Position numbers and translations under genes: made by a program. Of a DNA stretch of 64,000 bases, positions 1 to 8,183 are shown piece by piece. The notes below the pieces were generated by a model. That model did no database searches. It was not told where the DNA came from and saw only the letters and a program-made list of their open reading frames with translations. Numbering within the stretch: position 1 is the first letter of the stretch; each line of letters starts with the position of its first letter. This stretch comes from Gemella haemolysans (GTDB lineage: Bacteria; Bacillota; Bacilli; Staphylococcales; Gemellaceae): positions 1,775,001-1,839,000 of the forward strand of contig NZ_CP050965.1 of the NCBI RefSeq assembly GCF_012273215.1, given 5' to 3'.

Positions 1-842
1 CTTGTCATATTTATTAGTTTTGTATTCTCTAATGAAAGGATTTGTAAATCACCTGGAATACTTATACCTAAATCTAGTGCTTGTTGCATTATAGCTAGTG
101 CTACTTCATCAAACATAGTAATTACTACTTCTGAATCGATATTACTTAATGCTTTATATAGTTTATTACTTTCTTTATATGTTCTATATCCATCAATTAT
201 GTTTTGTGGTTTAAACTCTACTTTTTCTGAAGCAAGGGCATCTTTGTATCCTTTTATCAGTCTTTGAGTTTTTTGGCTTTCGTATTTATCTATTACTAAT
301 GAAATTTTTTTAGATCCTTTTGCTAAAAATTCTTTCGTTACATCGTATGCTGCTTTTTCATAATCAATGTTTACTGCATAGAAATCAGAATCTGTTCCTA
401 GGTTACCTGCTAAAACTACTGGTATTTGAATATCTTGTAAGTAATTTTTTGAACTATCTGATAGTGAATGACCTAAGTAAATAATTCCATCTACTTGTTT
501 ACTTACAAATGAAGCGAAGATATTTTTTTCAATTTCTTTATCATCACATGAGTTTGCTAAAATAATGTTATATTTATACATATTAGCTACTGATTCTATA
601 CCACTAACTATTTCTGCAGAAGATAAATCTGCAATATCTGGTAATACTATACCAATAGTTGTTGTTTTTTTACTAGCTAGTCCTCTGGCAACAGCGTTAG
701 GTGTATATCTTAATTTTTTGATAACCTCTTGTACACGTAGTCTTGTATCTTCTTTTACATTTGGATTATTATTAACAACCCTTGAAACTGTCGCCATCGA
801 TACTTTTGCTTCTTTTGCTACGTCATATATCGTTATTGTCAT
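1..842 (-). CDS. ccpA: Catabolite control protein A (5' part, truncated by window edge)
   Basis: LacI/GalR-family regulator, read on the minus strand from the ATG at 842; about 280 residues are present of an expected ~333, so the C-terminus lies outside the window. The N-terminus begins MTITIYDVAKEAKVSMATVS, a LacI helix-turn-helix, followed by a hinge with PNAVARGLASKKT. The periplasmic-binding-like core starts with TIGIVLPDI and contains MYKYNIILANS, as in CcpA of other Firmicutes. CcpA with HPr-Ser-P binds cre sites and controls carbon catabolite repression; cre-like sequences occur in this window near 972, 2305, 35735 and 37175. Downstream convergence is not visible. Family call is strong; the specific CcpA identity rests on close match to remembered family sequence. 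Confidence 0.88.
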   Translation of the reverse strand, partial: MTITIYDVAKEAKVSMATVSRVVNNNPNVKEDTRLRVQEVIKKLRYTPNAVARGLASKKTTTIGIVLPDIADLSSAEIVSGIESVANMYKYNIILANSCDDKEIEKNIFASFVSKQVDGIIYLGHSLSDSSKNYLQDIQIPVVLAGNLGTDSDFYAVNIDYEKAAYDVTKEFLAKGSKKISLVIDKYESQKTQRLIKGYKDALASEKVEFKPQNIIDGYRTYKESNKLYKALSNIDSEVVITMFDEVALAIMQQALDLGISIPGDLQILSLENTKLINMT

Positions 843-910
843 AGTTTTTCTCCTCTACTTTTTTATTTTAAATTTCTTTGATAACTTTAAAAACCTTTTC
901 ATCCGTATAT

Positions 911-939
911 ATTGTACCAAATTTTTTTCTATAAGTCTA
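911..939 (-). promoter_or_regulatory. Probable ccpA promoter
   Basis: On the minus strand TAGACT (934-939) is separated by 17 bp from TACAAT (911-916), about 70 bp before the ccpA start. A cre-like stretch with an AAACGTTT core lies a little upstream (about 972-985), compatible with autoregulation; three positions differ from the 14-bp consensus. Confidence 0.45.
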
Positions 940-1025
940 GTATTTGAAAACATTTTTTTCTATATTTATTTATTTTCAAAAAACGTTTACTTCCCTTTAA
1001 TATTAATATTCATTTTATTGAAATA

Positions 1026-1085
1026 ATAAAAAAAAGAAGAGTTAAATTCTCCTTAAAAATTTAAGATTAGAATCTAACTCTCCTA
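1026..1085 (-). terminator. Rho-independent terminator of ldh
   Basis: Arms AGAGTTAAATTCT and AGAATCTAACTCT form a 13-bp stem with one G-T pair. Read on the minus strand the stem is followed by a run of T, directly after the ldh stop codon. Confidence 0.8.
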
Positions 1086-1099
1086 TAATTTTCTTTAAA

Positions 1100-2053
1100 T
1101 TATGCTTCTAAAGATGCGTATGCTTTTTCTAAAGTTTCTTTTAATACTTTAGCAGAGTGTTGCATTTTAGCTGTTTCTTCTTCAGTTAAGTCTAATTCTA
1201 CTACTTCACGAACACCTTCGCGTCCAACGATAGCTGGAGTTCCGATATATAATCCGTCGATTCCGTAGTGTCCATCACAGTATCCACTTACTGCAAGCTC
1301 AACGTTTTCGTCACGTAATATAGCTTTAACGATTGTGAATAATGCAAGTCCGATTGCATAGTAAGTAGCACGTTTACGGTTGATTACTTCGTATGCAGCA
1401 CGCATAACTTTTTCTTCTACATCAGCGAAATCTTCTTTAGTGTATTTAGAAGTTTCTAAGAATTTATCGAATTGTTTTCCGTAAACATTTACGTTACTCC
1501 ATGCAGCAAGTTGAGTGTCTCCGTGTTCCCCAATGATATATCCACGAACACTGCTTGGTGCTAATCCTAATTTGTCTCCTAAGATGTAACGGAATCTTGA
1601 AGAGTCAAGAGTTGTACCAGATCCAACGATTCTGTTTCTTGGGAATCCAGTGAATTTTTGTAAAGCGTTAGTTAATACGTCTACTGGGTTAGATGCAATA
1701 ACGATAACTCCATCGAATCCAGAAGCAACGATTTGTTCTGACATGTCTTTAACAACTTTAATGTTTTTGTCAACTAGGTCAAGACGAGTTTCACCTGGTT
1801 TTTGTGGAAGACCTCCAGCGATTACGATAACGTCTGCATCAGCACATTGTTCATATCCACCTGAAGTTACTTTAATAGGTGGTACTAAAGCTCCACCGTG
1901 GTTAAGGTCCATTGCTTCACCTTCAGCTTTTTCAGCGAAGAAGTCGATTAATCCTAGTTCTTCACAAAGTCCGCTTGAATATAATTGATAAGCAAAGCTC
2001 ATCCCTACCATTCCTGCTCCTATTAAAACAACTTTTCTATTTTTCGCTTTCAT
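1100..2053 (-). CDS. ldh: L-lactate dehydrogenase
   Basis: NAD-dependent L-lactate dehydrogenase, 317 residues, the usual length. It reduces pyruvate to L-lactate in the cytoplasm and regenerates NAD in fermentation. The N-terminal Rossmann motif GAGMVG lies at about residue 13. Substrate-binding GETRLDL follows the mobile loop, the active-site signature IIGEHGDTQ carries the catalytic histidine, and SNPVDVLT is present. Start ATG is preceded by an AGGAGG-type ribosome site. It stands alone between ccpA and an MFS gene, with its own terminator and an extended -10 promoter. A cre-like sequence about 100 bp upstream of the promoter would fit CcpA activation, but that is inference. Confidence 0.97.
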   Translation of the reverse strand: MKAKNRKVVLIGAGMVGMSFAYQLYSSGLCEELGLIDFFAEKAEGEAMDLNHGGALVPPIKVTSGGYEQCADADVIVIAGGLPQKPGETRLDLVDKNIKVVKDMSEQIVASGFDGVIVIASNPVDVLTNALQKFTGFPRNRIVGSGTTLDSSRFRYILGDKLGLAPSSVRGYIIGEHGDTQLAAWSNVNVYGKQFDKFLETSKYTKEDFADVEEKVMRAAYEVINRKRATYYAIGLALFTIVKAILRDENVELAVSGYCDGHYGIDGLYIGTPAIVGREGVREVVELDLTEEETAKMQHSAKVLKETLEKAYASLEA

Positions 2054-2585
2054 AAGAAAACCTCCATTAATATATATATAGTTTTAGATATTTTTTAAGT
2101 AATTATTTTTACTATTTTATTTTTATGGGATAAAATACTATAACAACTCTTATTAAAGTACGAATATCTCATTTCCCTTAGAATTATATCACACTATTGG
2201 AAAAAAAGAAAGTGTTTTTATTGCCTTTATTTATGCTATCTTGTTATTAATCTAAACAAATTTTCATATATTTTTTGAAATTTTTATAGTGTTTTATCTG
2301 CGAAAATTAAAGCGTTTTCCTTTTATTGTCTTTGTTTATGCATATACTTTTAGTACAAGATAATTTTCTAATTTTATTACAATTAGTACATTTTTTAAGG
2401 TTAAATTTTTTAAAAAAATTTTATTTATTTTCTTTATTTTTCTACTTGTACTATTTATATTTAATTTTCTGTATTTATGTTACATTTAAGTGTATTAGTT
2501 ATTTACTATTATTTTTCTACTCTGTAATATTACAGTTTTACGTTTTTCTTCTTATATTCTATATTTCTCTATTCATTTTCATAGA
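2054..2585. other. Intergenic region between ldh and MFS gene
   Basis: About 570 bp of very AT-rich sequence before the MFS terminator. It holds the ldh promoter at 2183-2192 and a cre-like stretch at about 2304-2320 (minus strand core AAAACGCTTT). An open frame at 2326-2610 encodes only L/F/Y/I-rich low-complexity sequence without a ribosome site and is not called as a gene. Confidence 0.5.
2183..2192 (-). promoter_or_regulatory. Extended -10 promoter of ldh
   Basis: Minus strand reads TGaTATAAT (TATAAT at 2183-2188), an extended -10; no good -35 is visible 17 bp further up. It lies 130 bp before the ldh start. Confidence 0.5.
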
Positions 2586-2619
2586 TAAAAGAGGCTCAAA
2601 TCATTTTTGAACCTCTTTC
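2586..2619 (-). terminator. Terminator of the MFS gene
   Basis: Inverted repeat AAAGAGGCTCAAA / TTTGAACCTCTTT with a 4-nt loop, immediately after the MFS stop codon on the minus strand. Confidence 0.75.
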
Positions 2620-2624
2620 TTAAG

Positions 2625-3815
2625 TTATTTTTCTATTATATTCCCTTTTGAACTACAGTGTACTAGTGTCACTAATAATACCGCAGCAGTTAAAATTAAT
2701 ACATATAATCCTTTATTCCAATCTGAAATATCTCTAATGTATCCTAATAATGGTGGGAATACTGCAGCTAATAAATATCCTCCTGATTGAGCTAACCCTG
2801 AAATATCAGCCGCTTCTCTTTCATTTCTTGATTTAGCAGAGAATAGATACATTACATAAGAGAATGATCCTCCTCCAGCTAAGGCAAAGATAATAATAAA
2901 GATTAACATTGTTGCGAAATTTCCACTTGTATATAACATTCCTACTAATGATACTAAGTATCCTATAGTAATAATTACAGGAATAATTAGTTTATTATGT
3001 AGTTTATCTGCTAAAATCGGTACGATAAATGTTGATGGAAATTGTGCAAATTGGCTTATTGATAATAATAATCCTGCAGTTTCTGGCGTGAAACCTTTAC
3101 TAATCATTATTTCTGAAAACCAAGAAACACTACAATAAAATAGTGCTGATTGCAGCCCCATACTTAGCATAATAGTCCACACTTTCGAATGTTTAAAATA
3201 TCCATGTACTTTCTCATGACTATCTTTCACTTCACTTACACGGCTATTTTTCGACATTGCTGTGTATACAAAAATATTAATTACAGCTATTACTAACCAA
3301 ATATTAACAGCAAGACCTGTTGAGAATTTTTCTCCACCGATATTTGTACTTAAGATTGGGTAGCTAATACCAGCCGCAACTGCAGCTCCTACATTCATAA
3401 CAACTGCATAAAAACCTGTCATAAGTCCTAATTTTTCTGGATAGTATTTTTTTACTAATCCTGGTAATAGTACATTACCTACAGTTATTCCTACTCCAAT
3501 TATAAATGTCGTAAGAAAGAATACATACGTATTAATGTAAAATCTTAACGCTAATCCGATACTTATTGTAACAACAGCTAATAATAATGTTTTTTCTAAT
3601 CCAGCTTTGTTTGAAAGTTTTGCTACCATAGGACTAAAAATTGCAAAAGCAATTAATGGGATTGTTGTAATAAATCCTGCCACTGTATTATTTATATCTA
3701 ATATAGATTTTAATGGACCTAATATTGCCCCAACTGATGTTATAGGTGTTCTTAATATAAGACTTAAAAAGATAACACCAAGTATAATTAATATACTATT
3801 CGATTTTTTTGTCAT
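2625..3815 (-). CDS. MFS transporter, CynX/NimT type
   Basis: Major facilitator, 396 residues with about 12 hydrophobic segments. The N-terminal helix contains LRTPITSVGAILGPL, and the loop pattern (LSNKAGLEKTLL after the second helix, a GVGITVGNVLLPGLVKK helix, a conserved MTGFYAVVMNVGAAVAAG helix) is that of the CynX/NimT (cyanate/2-nitroimidazole) group. Members efflux or import small organic anions; the substrate here cannot be read from sequence. Start ATG follows a GGAGGAAC ribosome site. It is a single gene with its own terminator. Upstream lie dispersed repeat copies (3842-4095). Confidence 0.82.
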   Translation of the reverse strand: MTKKSNSILIILGVIFLSLILRTPITSVGAILGPLKSILDINNTVAGFITTIPLIAFAIFSPMVAKLSNKAGLEKTLLLAVVTISIGLALRFYINTYVFFLTTFIIGVGITVGNVLLPGLVKKYYPEKLGLMTGFYAVVMNVGAAVAAGISYPILSTNIGGEKFSTGLAVNIWLVIAVINIFVYTAMSKNSRVSEVKDSHEKVHGYFKHSKVWTIMLSMGLQSALFYCSVSWFSEIMISKGFTPETAGLLLSISQFAQFPSTFIVPILADKLHNKLIIPVIITIGYLVSLVGMLYTSGNFATMLIFIIIFALAGGGSFSYVMYLFSAKSRNEREAADISGLAQSGGYLLAAVFPPLLGYIRDISDWNKGLYVLILTAAVLLVTLVHCSSKGNIIEK

Positions 3816-3841
3816 TGTTCCTCCTTAGTTAACATAGAAAA

Positions 3842-4014
3842 AGGAGTGATTTTACTATTAAGAGTTTGGGATTAATTTAAAATCGATATTTTAGAAATAT
3901 AATTTTATCGAATTTCCCTGTAAAGTTTATTAGATATCAATAAACTAATATATTTATGATTTCTCATATAAACTTTTCAGAAATTTAGTACTTTTATGTC
4001 AGCACCTTTCCCTT
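3842..4014 (+). repeat. Dispersed intergenic repeat, copy C (internally deleted)
   Basis: Shares with 9428-9606 the landmarks GGAGTGA, an AAAATCGAT-type hairpin, AGTTTATTAGATATC, AATAAAC, TTCTCATATA and a terminal GCACCTTTCCC. The central 30 bp present in the 9.4-kb copy is missing. Lies between the MFS gene and dnaN. Confidence 0.65.
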
Positions 4015-4026
4015 ATTATGTAAAAT

Positions 4027-4095
4027 CTCCCCTACACAGTTTATTAGATATCCAAAAAGTTGTTAAAAAACTTGTTGAATATCTAATAAATAACT
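4027..4095 (+). repeat. Dispersed intergenic repeat, partial copy C2
   Basis: Begins CTCCCCTACACAGTTTATTA and contains the hairpin with arms TTATTAGATAT and ATATCTAATAA. Corresponds to the middle part of the full element at 9428-9606, placed directly behind copy C. Confidence 0.6.
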
Positions 4096-4130
4096 ACATT
4101 TTTATGTTTAAATCTAATTTTTATATATTA

Positions 4131-5270
4131 TTAGTAAGTTCTTACTGGTAAAATTAATTCGATAATTTCTCTGTGGTAATCACTTGGTTGAATAATAAAC
4201 GCTGTTAATTCTCCAGAGAACTTAACGATAATTTCTTCAGCTGCAACAGCAGATACCGCGTCTTTTAAATATTTACCAGATACAGAAATTTCAAATTTAT
4301 CATCTTCTAACGTAGAAGAAACTTTTAATTCTTCTACAGCACTTCCTAAATCTTTTGATTGAGAAGAAACTTCTAATAGATTATCAGTAACTACTAATTT
4401 AATAATATCATCTTTATCTTCTCTACTCATTAATGCAACCCTATCTACAGCATTAAAGAATTCTCTACTATTAGCTACAAATGTACATTCAAAAACAGTA
4501 GGAATAAGTTTATTAGTATTTGGATAATTCCCGCTAATTAGTAATACTGTATAAACTACATTTTGGTAATAAAGAACTATTCTATTATTTTCATAGAAAA
4601 TTTCTACTTGATCTTTTCCATTTTCTATCATTCTTTGGAAGTAAGTTAGAGCTTTTCTAGGAATAATTAAATTAAACTCTTTATTACTATCTTCATCATT
4701 AAGTGTAACTTGTCTTCTACTTAGACGATATGAGTCTGTAGCAGTCGCTGTTAAAATTTTGTTACTTAATGAGAAGTTAACTCCCTCTAAAATTGGTCTT
4801 TGATCATTAGGAGCTGTACAGAATACTGTTTCTTTAATAATATCATTAAAGATATTAGCTTCTAATTTAAGACTATTTTCTTTAGAAATAACTGGGAATT
4901 CTGGATAATCATTTGCATCATATCCTTTTACGTTAAATTCACTTTTTCCTGATTTAACTAATATGTTATTTTCTATTGTTTCAATTTCTATTAAATCAGT
5001 AGGTGCTTTTCTAATAATTTCTATAAAATTACGAGATGGTAATACTACTTGACCTTCTTCTTCAATAGTTATAATTTCTTTGTCATCTTCATAACTATTT
5101 ATTGAATATTCAACAGATACTAAAGAATCACTTGCTTTTAATATAAGTTGATCTTTTTCTAATTCTATTTTTATACCTTTTAAAATTTCAAAAAGAGAAT
5201 TAGGTGCTATTACTCTTGATACATGATTTAATCCATCAAGAAAATTTGATTTAGTTATAGTAAATTTCAT
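4131..5270 (-). CDS. dnaN: DNA polymerase III beta subunit (sliding clamp)
   Basis: 379 residues, normal length. Forms the dimeric ring that tethers DNA polymerase III to DNA. N-terminal MKFTITKSNFLDGLNHVSRV, central IEIIRKAPTD and RPILEGVNFSL, and the C-terminal FIIQPSDYHREIIELILPVRTY (broken here by other residues) are typical; the last residues form the clamp-binding cleft. Start ATG is preceded by AGGAGAAAAA. It is 160 bp downstream of dnaA in the same orientation, the classic order, and the spacer holds the origin unwinding element. Confidence 0.97.
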   Translation of the reverse strand: MKFTITKSNFLDGLNHVSRVIAPNSLFEILKGIKIELEKDQLILKASDSLVSVEYSINSYEDDKEIITIEEEGQVVLPSRNFIEIIRKAPTDLIEIETIENNILVKSGKSEFNVKGYDANDYPEFPVISKENSLKLEANIFNDIIKETVFCTAPNDQRPILEGVNFSLSNKILTATATDSYRLSRRQVTLNDEDSNKEFNLIIPRKALTYFQRMIENGKDQVEIFYENNRIVLYYQNVVYTVLLISGNYPNTNKLIPTVFECTFVANSREFFNAVDRVALMSREDKDDIIKLVVTDNLLEVSSQSKDLGSAVEELKVSSTLEDDKFEISVSGKYLKDAVSAVAAEEIIVKFSGELTAFIIQPSDYHREIIELILPVRTY

Positions 5271-5280
5271 TTTTTCTCCT

Positions 5281-5342
5281 TATATATAATATATATTTAA
5301 TAAAATAATAATAATAATAAGGCCTGTAAAAACTGTGGAAAA
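5281..5342. other. Origin unwinding element (DnaA-trio / BUS-like) between dnaA and dnaN
   Basis: From right to left on the complementary strand: DnaA box TTTTCCACA (5334-5342), a short spacer, GC block GGCC (5321-5324), then five to six AAT triplets read 3' to 5' (5303-5320), then an AT-only tract to 5281. This order (box, GC-rich block, trios, AT-rich DNA) is that of the basal unwinding system described for Bacillus subtilis incC. Seen directly; function inferred. Confidence 0.7.
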
Positions 5343-5430
5343 CTAAAGATAGCTCAAAAATATTGATTTTTTACTTGTTAATAACTTGTTAACAAAGTTT
5401 TGAATATCTATAGTAGAATTTAACAGGCTT

Positions 5431-6915
5431 CTAGATTTTTCCTAAACGTTCTTTTATCACTTCTATATCTTCAAAAATTTCAGGATTTTCATCTTTGCTA
5501 AGTTTTGCAATCTTATTAAATGAATAAAGAATAGAAGTATGATCTTTATTGAAGCAATCTCCTATAGAAGGGAATGATAAAGTAGTAAGTTCCCTACATA
5601 GATAGATAGCAATATTTCTAACCTGAACGACTTCCTTTTTACGAGAAGAAGATAATATATCATCAACCTTGATTTTATAGAAATCAGCACATACATTAAT
5701 GATATTATCAGGTGAGATATTTTTTCTTGGTGAAGTTTTAGCACTTTTTAGTATTTCCTCGGCAATACTAAGTGAAGGTTGTTCATGTTTAGAAGTTGCT
5801 GTGAACTTAATGCGTTTAAGCACACCTTCAAGCTCTCTTATATTAGAAGAGACATTGCTAGAAATATAAGTAAGTGTTTCTTCATCTAGTTTAATATCGA
5901 ACTGTTCGCATTTAAATTTAATAATAGCCATACGAGTTTCGAAGTCAGGTGGTGTAATATCTGCAGTTATCCCCTGACTGAATCTAGTAACCAATCTATC
6001 TTCCAAATCATTAAGTTGAGATGGAGAGCGATCACTTATAAGAACGATCTGTTTTTGATTCATTTGTAGTTCATTAAATGTATGGAAAAATGCGTTTTGT
6101 GTTTCTGTTTTCCCTGATAAAAATTGAATATCATCGATTAAAAGAGCATCTACATCACGGTATTTTCTTCTAAAGTCTTCATCCGCATTAGTATAATTGT
6201 TCTTGTCTTTCATCGGTTTAATAGAAGCAAGAAACTCATTTAAGAATTTCTCAGAAGATATACACTCTATTTTAAAATCAGGGAAATTAGCTTCCATTTC
6301 ATTACCAATAGCGTGAAGTAAGTGAGTTTTTCCAAGTCCAACCCCTCCGTATATAAATAGCGGATTGTATATTCCACCAGGAGAAACAGCCACGTTCCAA
6401 GCTATATTATGTGTAAAAGCATTCCCTTCTCCTACTACAAAGTTTTCAAATGTATAGTTTTTATTAAGAGTAGGGTTTTTCTTACTTGCTATAATATTCT
6501 TATTTGGTTCAGGTTTTTTATAATCTTCTAGAGGGAAAGTTTGTTTTTGATAAAAATGTTGAGCTCCAGAAGGTTTGTCACCTTGAAGGAAATTCTGTCT
6601 AATTAAGTTTTCTGCTGCTGGTTTTTCATCTTCAACATGAGGAGTAATTAGAGGAAGACCATTATCAAGGGAAGTATATTCTATATTGAAATCAAATCCA
6701 GTATTTTTCTTTAGTATTTCTTTTAATTTTTGATCATAAGCACTTTGAATAAATTGAGAAATAAGAGCTTCTTTACTAGTAATAACGATAGATTTTTTCA
6801 TAAAATCGACATTATCGATAGAAGCACTAGAAAACCATGTATCAAATACATGAGGATCTACAGTACTTTTTAGTTCGCGAAGAATTATTTCCCATAAGAA
6901 ATTAGAATTACTCAA
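5431..6915 (-). CDS. dnaA: Chromosomal replication initiator DnaA
   Basis: 494 residues, somewhat longer than the usual ~450 because of an extended, low-complexity domain II (residues ~85-150). Domain I is at 1-80 with WFSSASIDNV. The AAA+ domain starts near residue 155 with Walker A GGVGLGKTHLLHAIGNEM, Walker B DALLIDDIQFL, and sensor/arginine-finger region RLVTRFSQG. Domain IV ends with the DnaA-box recognition signature FNKDHTSILYS. It binds DnaA boxes on both sides of its own gene and opens oriC. Start ATG has a strong AAGGAGGTA site. An extended -10 (TGCTATAAT) lies 33 bp upstream. Confidence 0.97.
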   Translation of the reverse strand: MSNSNFLWEIILRELKSTVDPHVFDTWFSSASIDNVDFMKKSIVITSKEALISQFIQSAYDQKLKEILKKNTGFDFNIEYTSLDNGLPLITPHVEDEKPAAENLIRQNFLQGDKPSGAQHFYQKQTFPLEDYKKPEPNKNIIASKKNPTLNKNYTFENFVVGEGNAFTHNIAWNVAVSPGGIYNPLFIYGGVGLGKTHLLHAIGNEMEANFPDFKIECISSEKFLNEFLASIKPMKDKNNYTNADEDFRRKYRDVDALLIDDIQFLSGKTETQNAFFHTFNELQMNQKQIVLISDRSPSQLNDLEDRLVTRFSQGITADITPPDFETRMAIIKFKCEQFDIKLDEETLTYISSNVSSNIRELEGVLKRIKFTATSKHEQPSLSIAEEILKSAKTSPRKNISPDNIINVCADFYKIKVDDILSSSRKKEVVQVRNIAIYLCRELTTLSFPSIGDCFNKDHTSILYSFNKIAKLSKDENPEIFEDIEVIKERLGKI

Positions 6916-7490
6916 TGAAATACCTCCTTAAAAAAATATATAAATAATTATAGCATAAACTGTTAATAAAATAAAATGATAGTTATTAACAAGTTGTTAA
7001 CAGAAGTTTTTAACTATGTGAATAATATACTAGGAAAAAGCTGTGAATATGTTAAAAAGTAAAGAAATAAAAGAAGGAAGAATAAAATATCAATAAGTTT
7101 TTCACAAAGAGCAACATTGATATAAATATAGTTTATAAGTTTTTCACACACAATTAACAACTGTGGAAAACTTTTAAATGTGAAATTGTTAATAACGTTA
7201 TAAATCTGTGAAAAACTAATAAGAAAGTAAAATTGAGATTTTAAAGTTATTTAAGTTATTCACAAAAAATTGTGGATAACTATTTAACAACTGTGGAAAA
7301 GTTAGTAGGAAATATACTTAAATATTTTTTTATAGTTTTTAAGTGATTATTAACAACTATATTATTTTTTTTGTACATTAAGGGGGATTTATATTAATAG
7401 GTTAAAAGAAATATTACTCATAAATAGTGCTAAAAAGACTGTCATTTAGAATATTTTTCTTTAAGAAAATATTTTTTTGAAAAAATAAGG
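6916..7490. other. oriC: oriC, DnaA-box cluster upstream of dnaA
   Basis: Gene-free, AT-rich stretch with many DnaA boxes. Perfect TTATNCACA-type boxes are TGTGAATAA at 7017-7025, TTATTCACA at 7257-7265 and TGTGGATAA at 7271-7279. Near-consensus boxes are TGTGAATAT 7042-7050, TTTTTCACA about 7098 and 7140, TGTGGAAAA 7162-7170 and 7292-7300, and TGTGAAAAA 7207-7215. The dnaA promoter (TGCTATAAT, -10 at 6947-6952, minus strand) is at the left edge, so DnaA autoregulation is likely. With the trio element at 5281-5342 this makes a bipartite origin. Confidence 0.88.
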
Positions 7491-7497
7491 TTTTTGC

Positions 7498-7526
7498 TTG
7501 ATAAATTATTTCAGATATGTTAAACT
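7498..7526 (+). promoter_or_regulatory. Probable rpmH promoter
   Basis: TTGATA (7498-7503), 17-bp spacer, TAAACT (7521-7526) with an upstream TG giving an extended -10; 50 bp before rpmH. Confidence 0.5.
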
Positions 7527-7576
7527 AATTCAGTTATTACATCTATCTAAGTTAAAGAAAACTCGAGGAGGACAAA

Positions 7577-7711
7577 ATGAAACGTACGTATCAACCAAAT
7601 AAAAGAAAACATTCAAAAGTACACGGATTTAGAGCTAGAATGAGCACTAAAAACGGAAGAAATGTATTAGCAAGACGTAGAGCTAAAGGAAGAAAAGTTC
7701 TTTCAGCTTAA
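7577..7711 (+). CDS. rpmH: 50S ribosomal protein L34
   Basis: 44 residues: [18 protein letters not shown] at the start, then [20 protein letters not shown] and a short tail ending LSA. This is the full-length, highly basic L34 of the large ribosomal subunit. The start follows an excellent GAGGAGGAC ribosome site. It sits in its universal position next to oriC, before rnpA, and has its own hairpin terminator immediately downstream, as often seen to set the L34/RnpA ratio. Confidence 0.98.
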   Translation: MKRTYQPNKRKHSKVHGFRARMSTKNGRNVLARRRAKGRKVLSA

Positions 7712-7723
7712 TGTTTGCACTGA

Positions 7724-7752
7724 GGGTATCACGAAAGTGGTACCCTTTTTTT
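7724..7752 (+). terminator. Terminator after rpmH
   Basis: GGGTATCAC-GAAA-GTGGTACCC stem-loop followed by seven T. Confidence 0.85.
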
Positions 7753-7836
7753 ATTAGTCAGTCCTAAAAAATATGAAAGATAGTTGTAAAAAAGTAAATA
7801 AACTGTTAAAATATTAGTGTTAAGAAAGGTTTTAAA

Positions 7837-8181
7837 ATGAAAAAAGAATATAGAGTAAAAAGAAGTCAAGATTTTGATAATATTATAAGAAAAAAACAAT
7901 CTTTTGCGAATAGACAGTTTGTTATTTATTATCAAAAAAATAATTTAGACCACATGCGTTTAGGAATTTCTGTAAGTAAAAAATTAGGAAAAGCCTTCGA
8001 ACGTAATAAAATAAAAAGATATATACGAGAAACTTTTAAAACAAGAAAAGAATATGTAAAAAACTATGATATAATAGTGATTGCAAGACCTGGTGCTAAA
8101 GAATTACCGTTTTTAGAATTTGGTAGTAGCATCGATCATGTTTTAAAAAGATCAAAACTTATGAAAGCGAAGAGGAGTTAA
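7837..8181 (+). CDS. rnpA: Ribonuclease P protein component
   Basis: 114 residues, normal length. Basic protein partner of RNase P RNA in 5' maturation of tRNA precursors. N-terminal KKEYRVKRSQDFDNII, the central RNR motif in AFERNKIKRYIRETF, and DIIVIARPGAK are family hallmarks. Start ATG follows AAGAAAGG. It is 2 bp upstream of khpB/jag; the yidC gene that commonly separates rnpA and jag is absent here. Confidence 0.97.
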   Translation: MKKEYRVKRSQDFDNIIRKKQSFANRQFVIYYQKNNLDHMRLGISVSKKLGKAFERNKIKRYIRETFKTRKEYVKNYDIIVIARPGAKELPFLEFGSSIDHVLKRSKLMKAKRS

Positions 8182-8183
8182 GA

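Noticed and set aside
565-1026. Plus-strand frame of 153 residues
   Set aside because: Antisense to ccpA and its promoter; the protein is hydrophobic noise from AT-rich DNA.
2326-2610. 94-residue frame between ldh and the MFS gene
   Set aside because: Only L/F/Y/I-rich composition, no ribosome site, ends in the MFS terminator.
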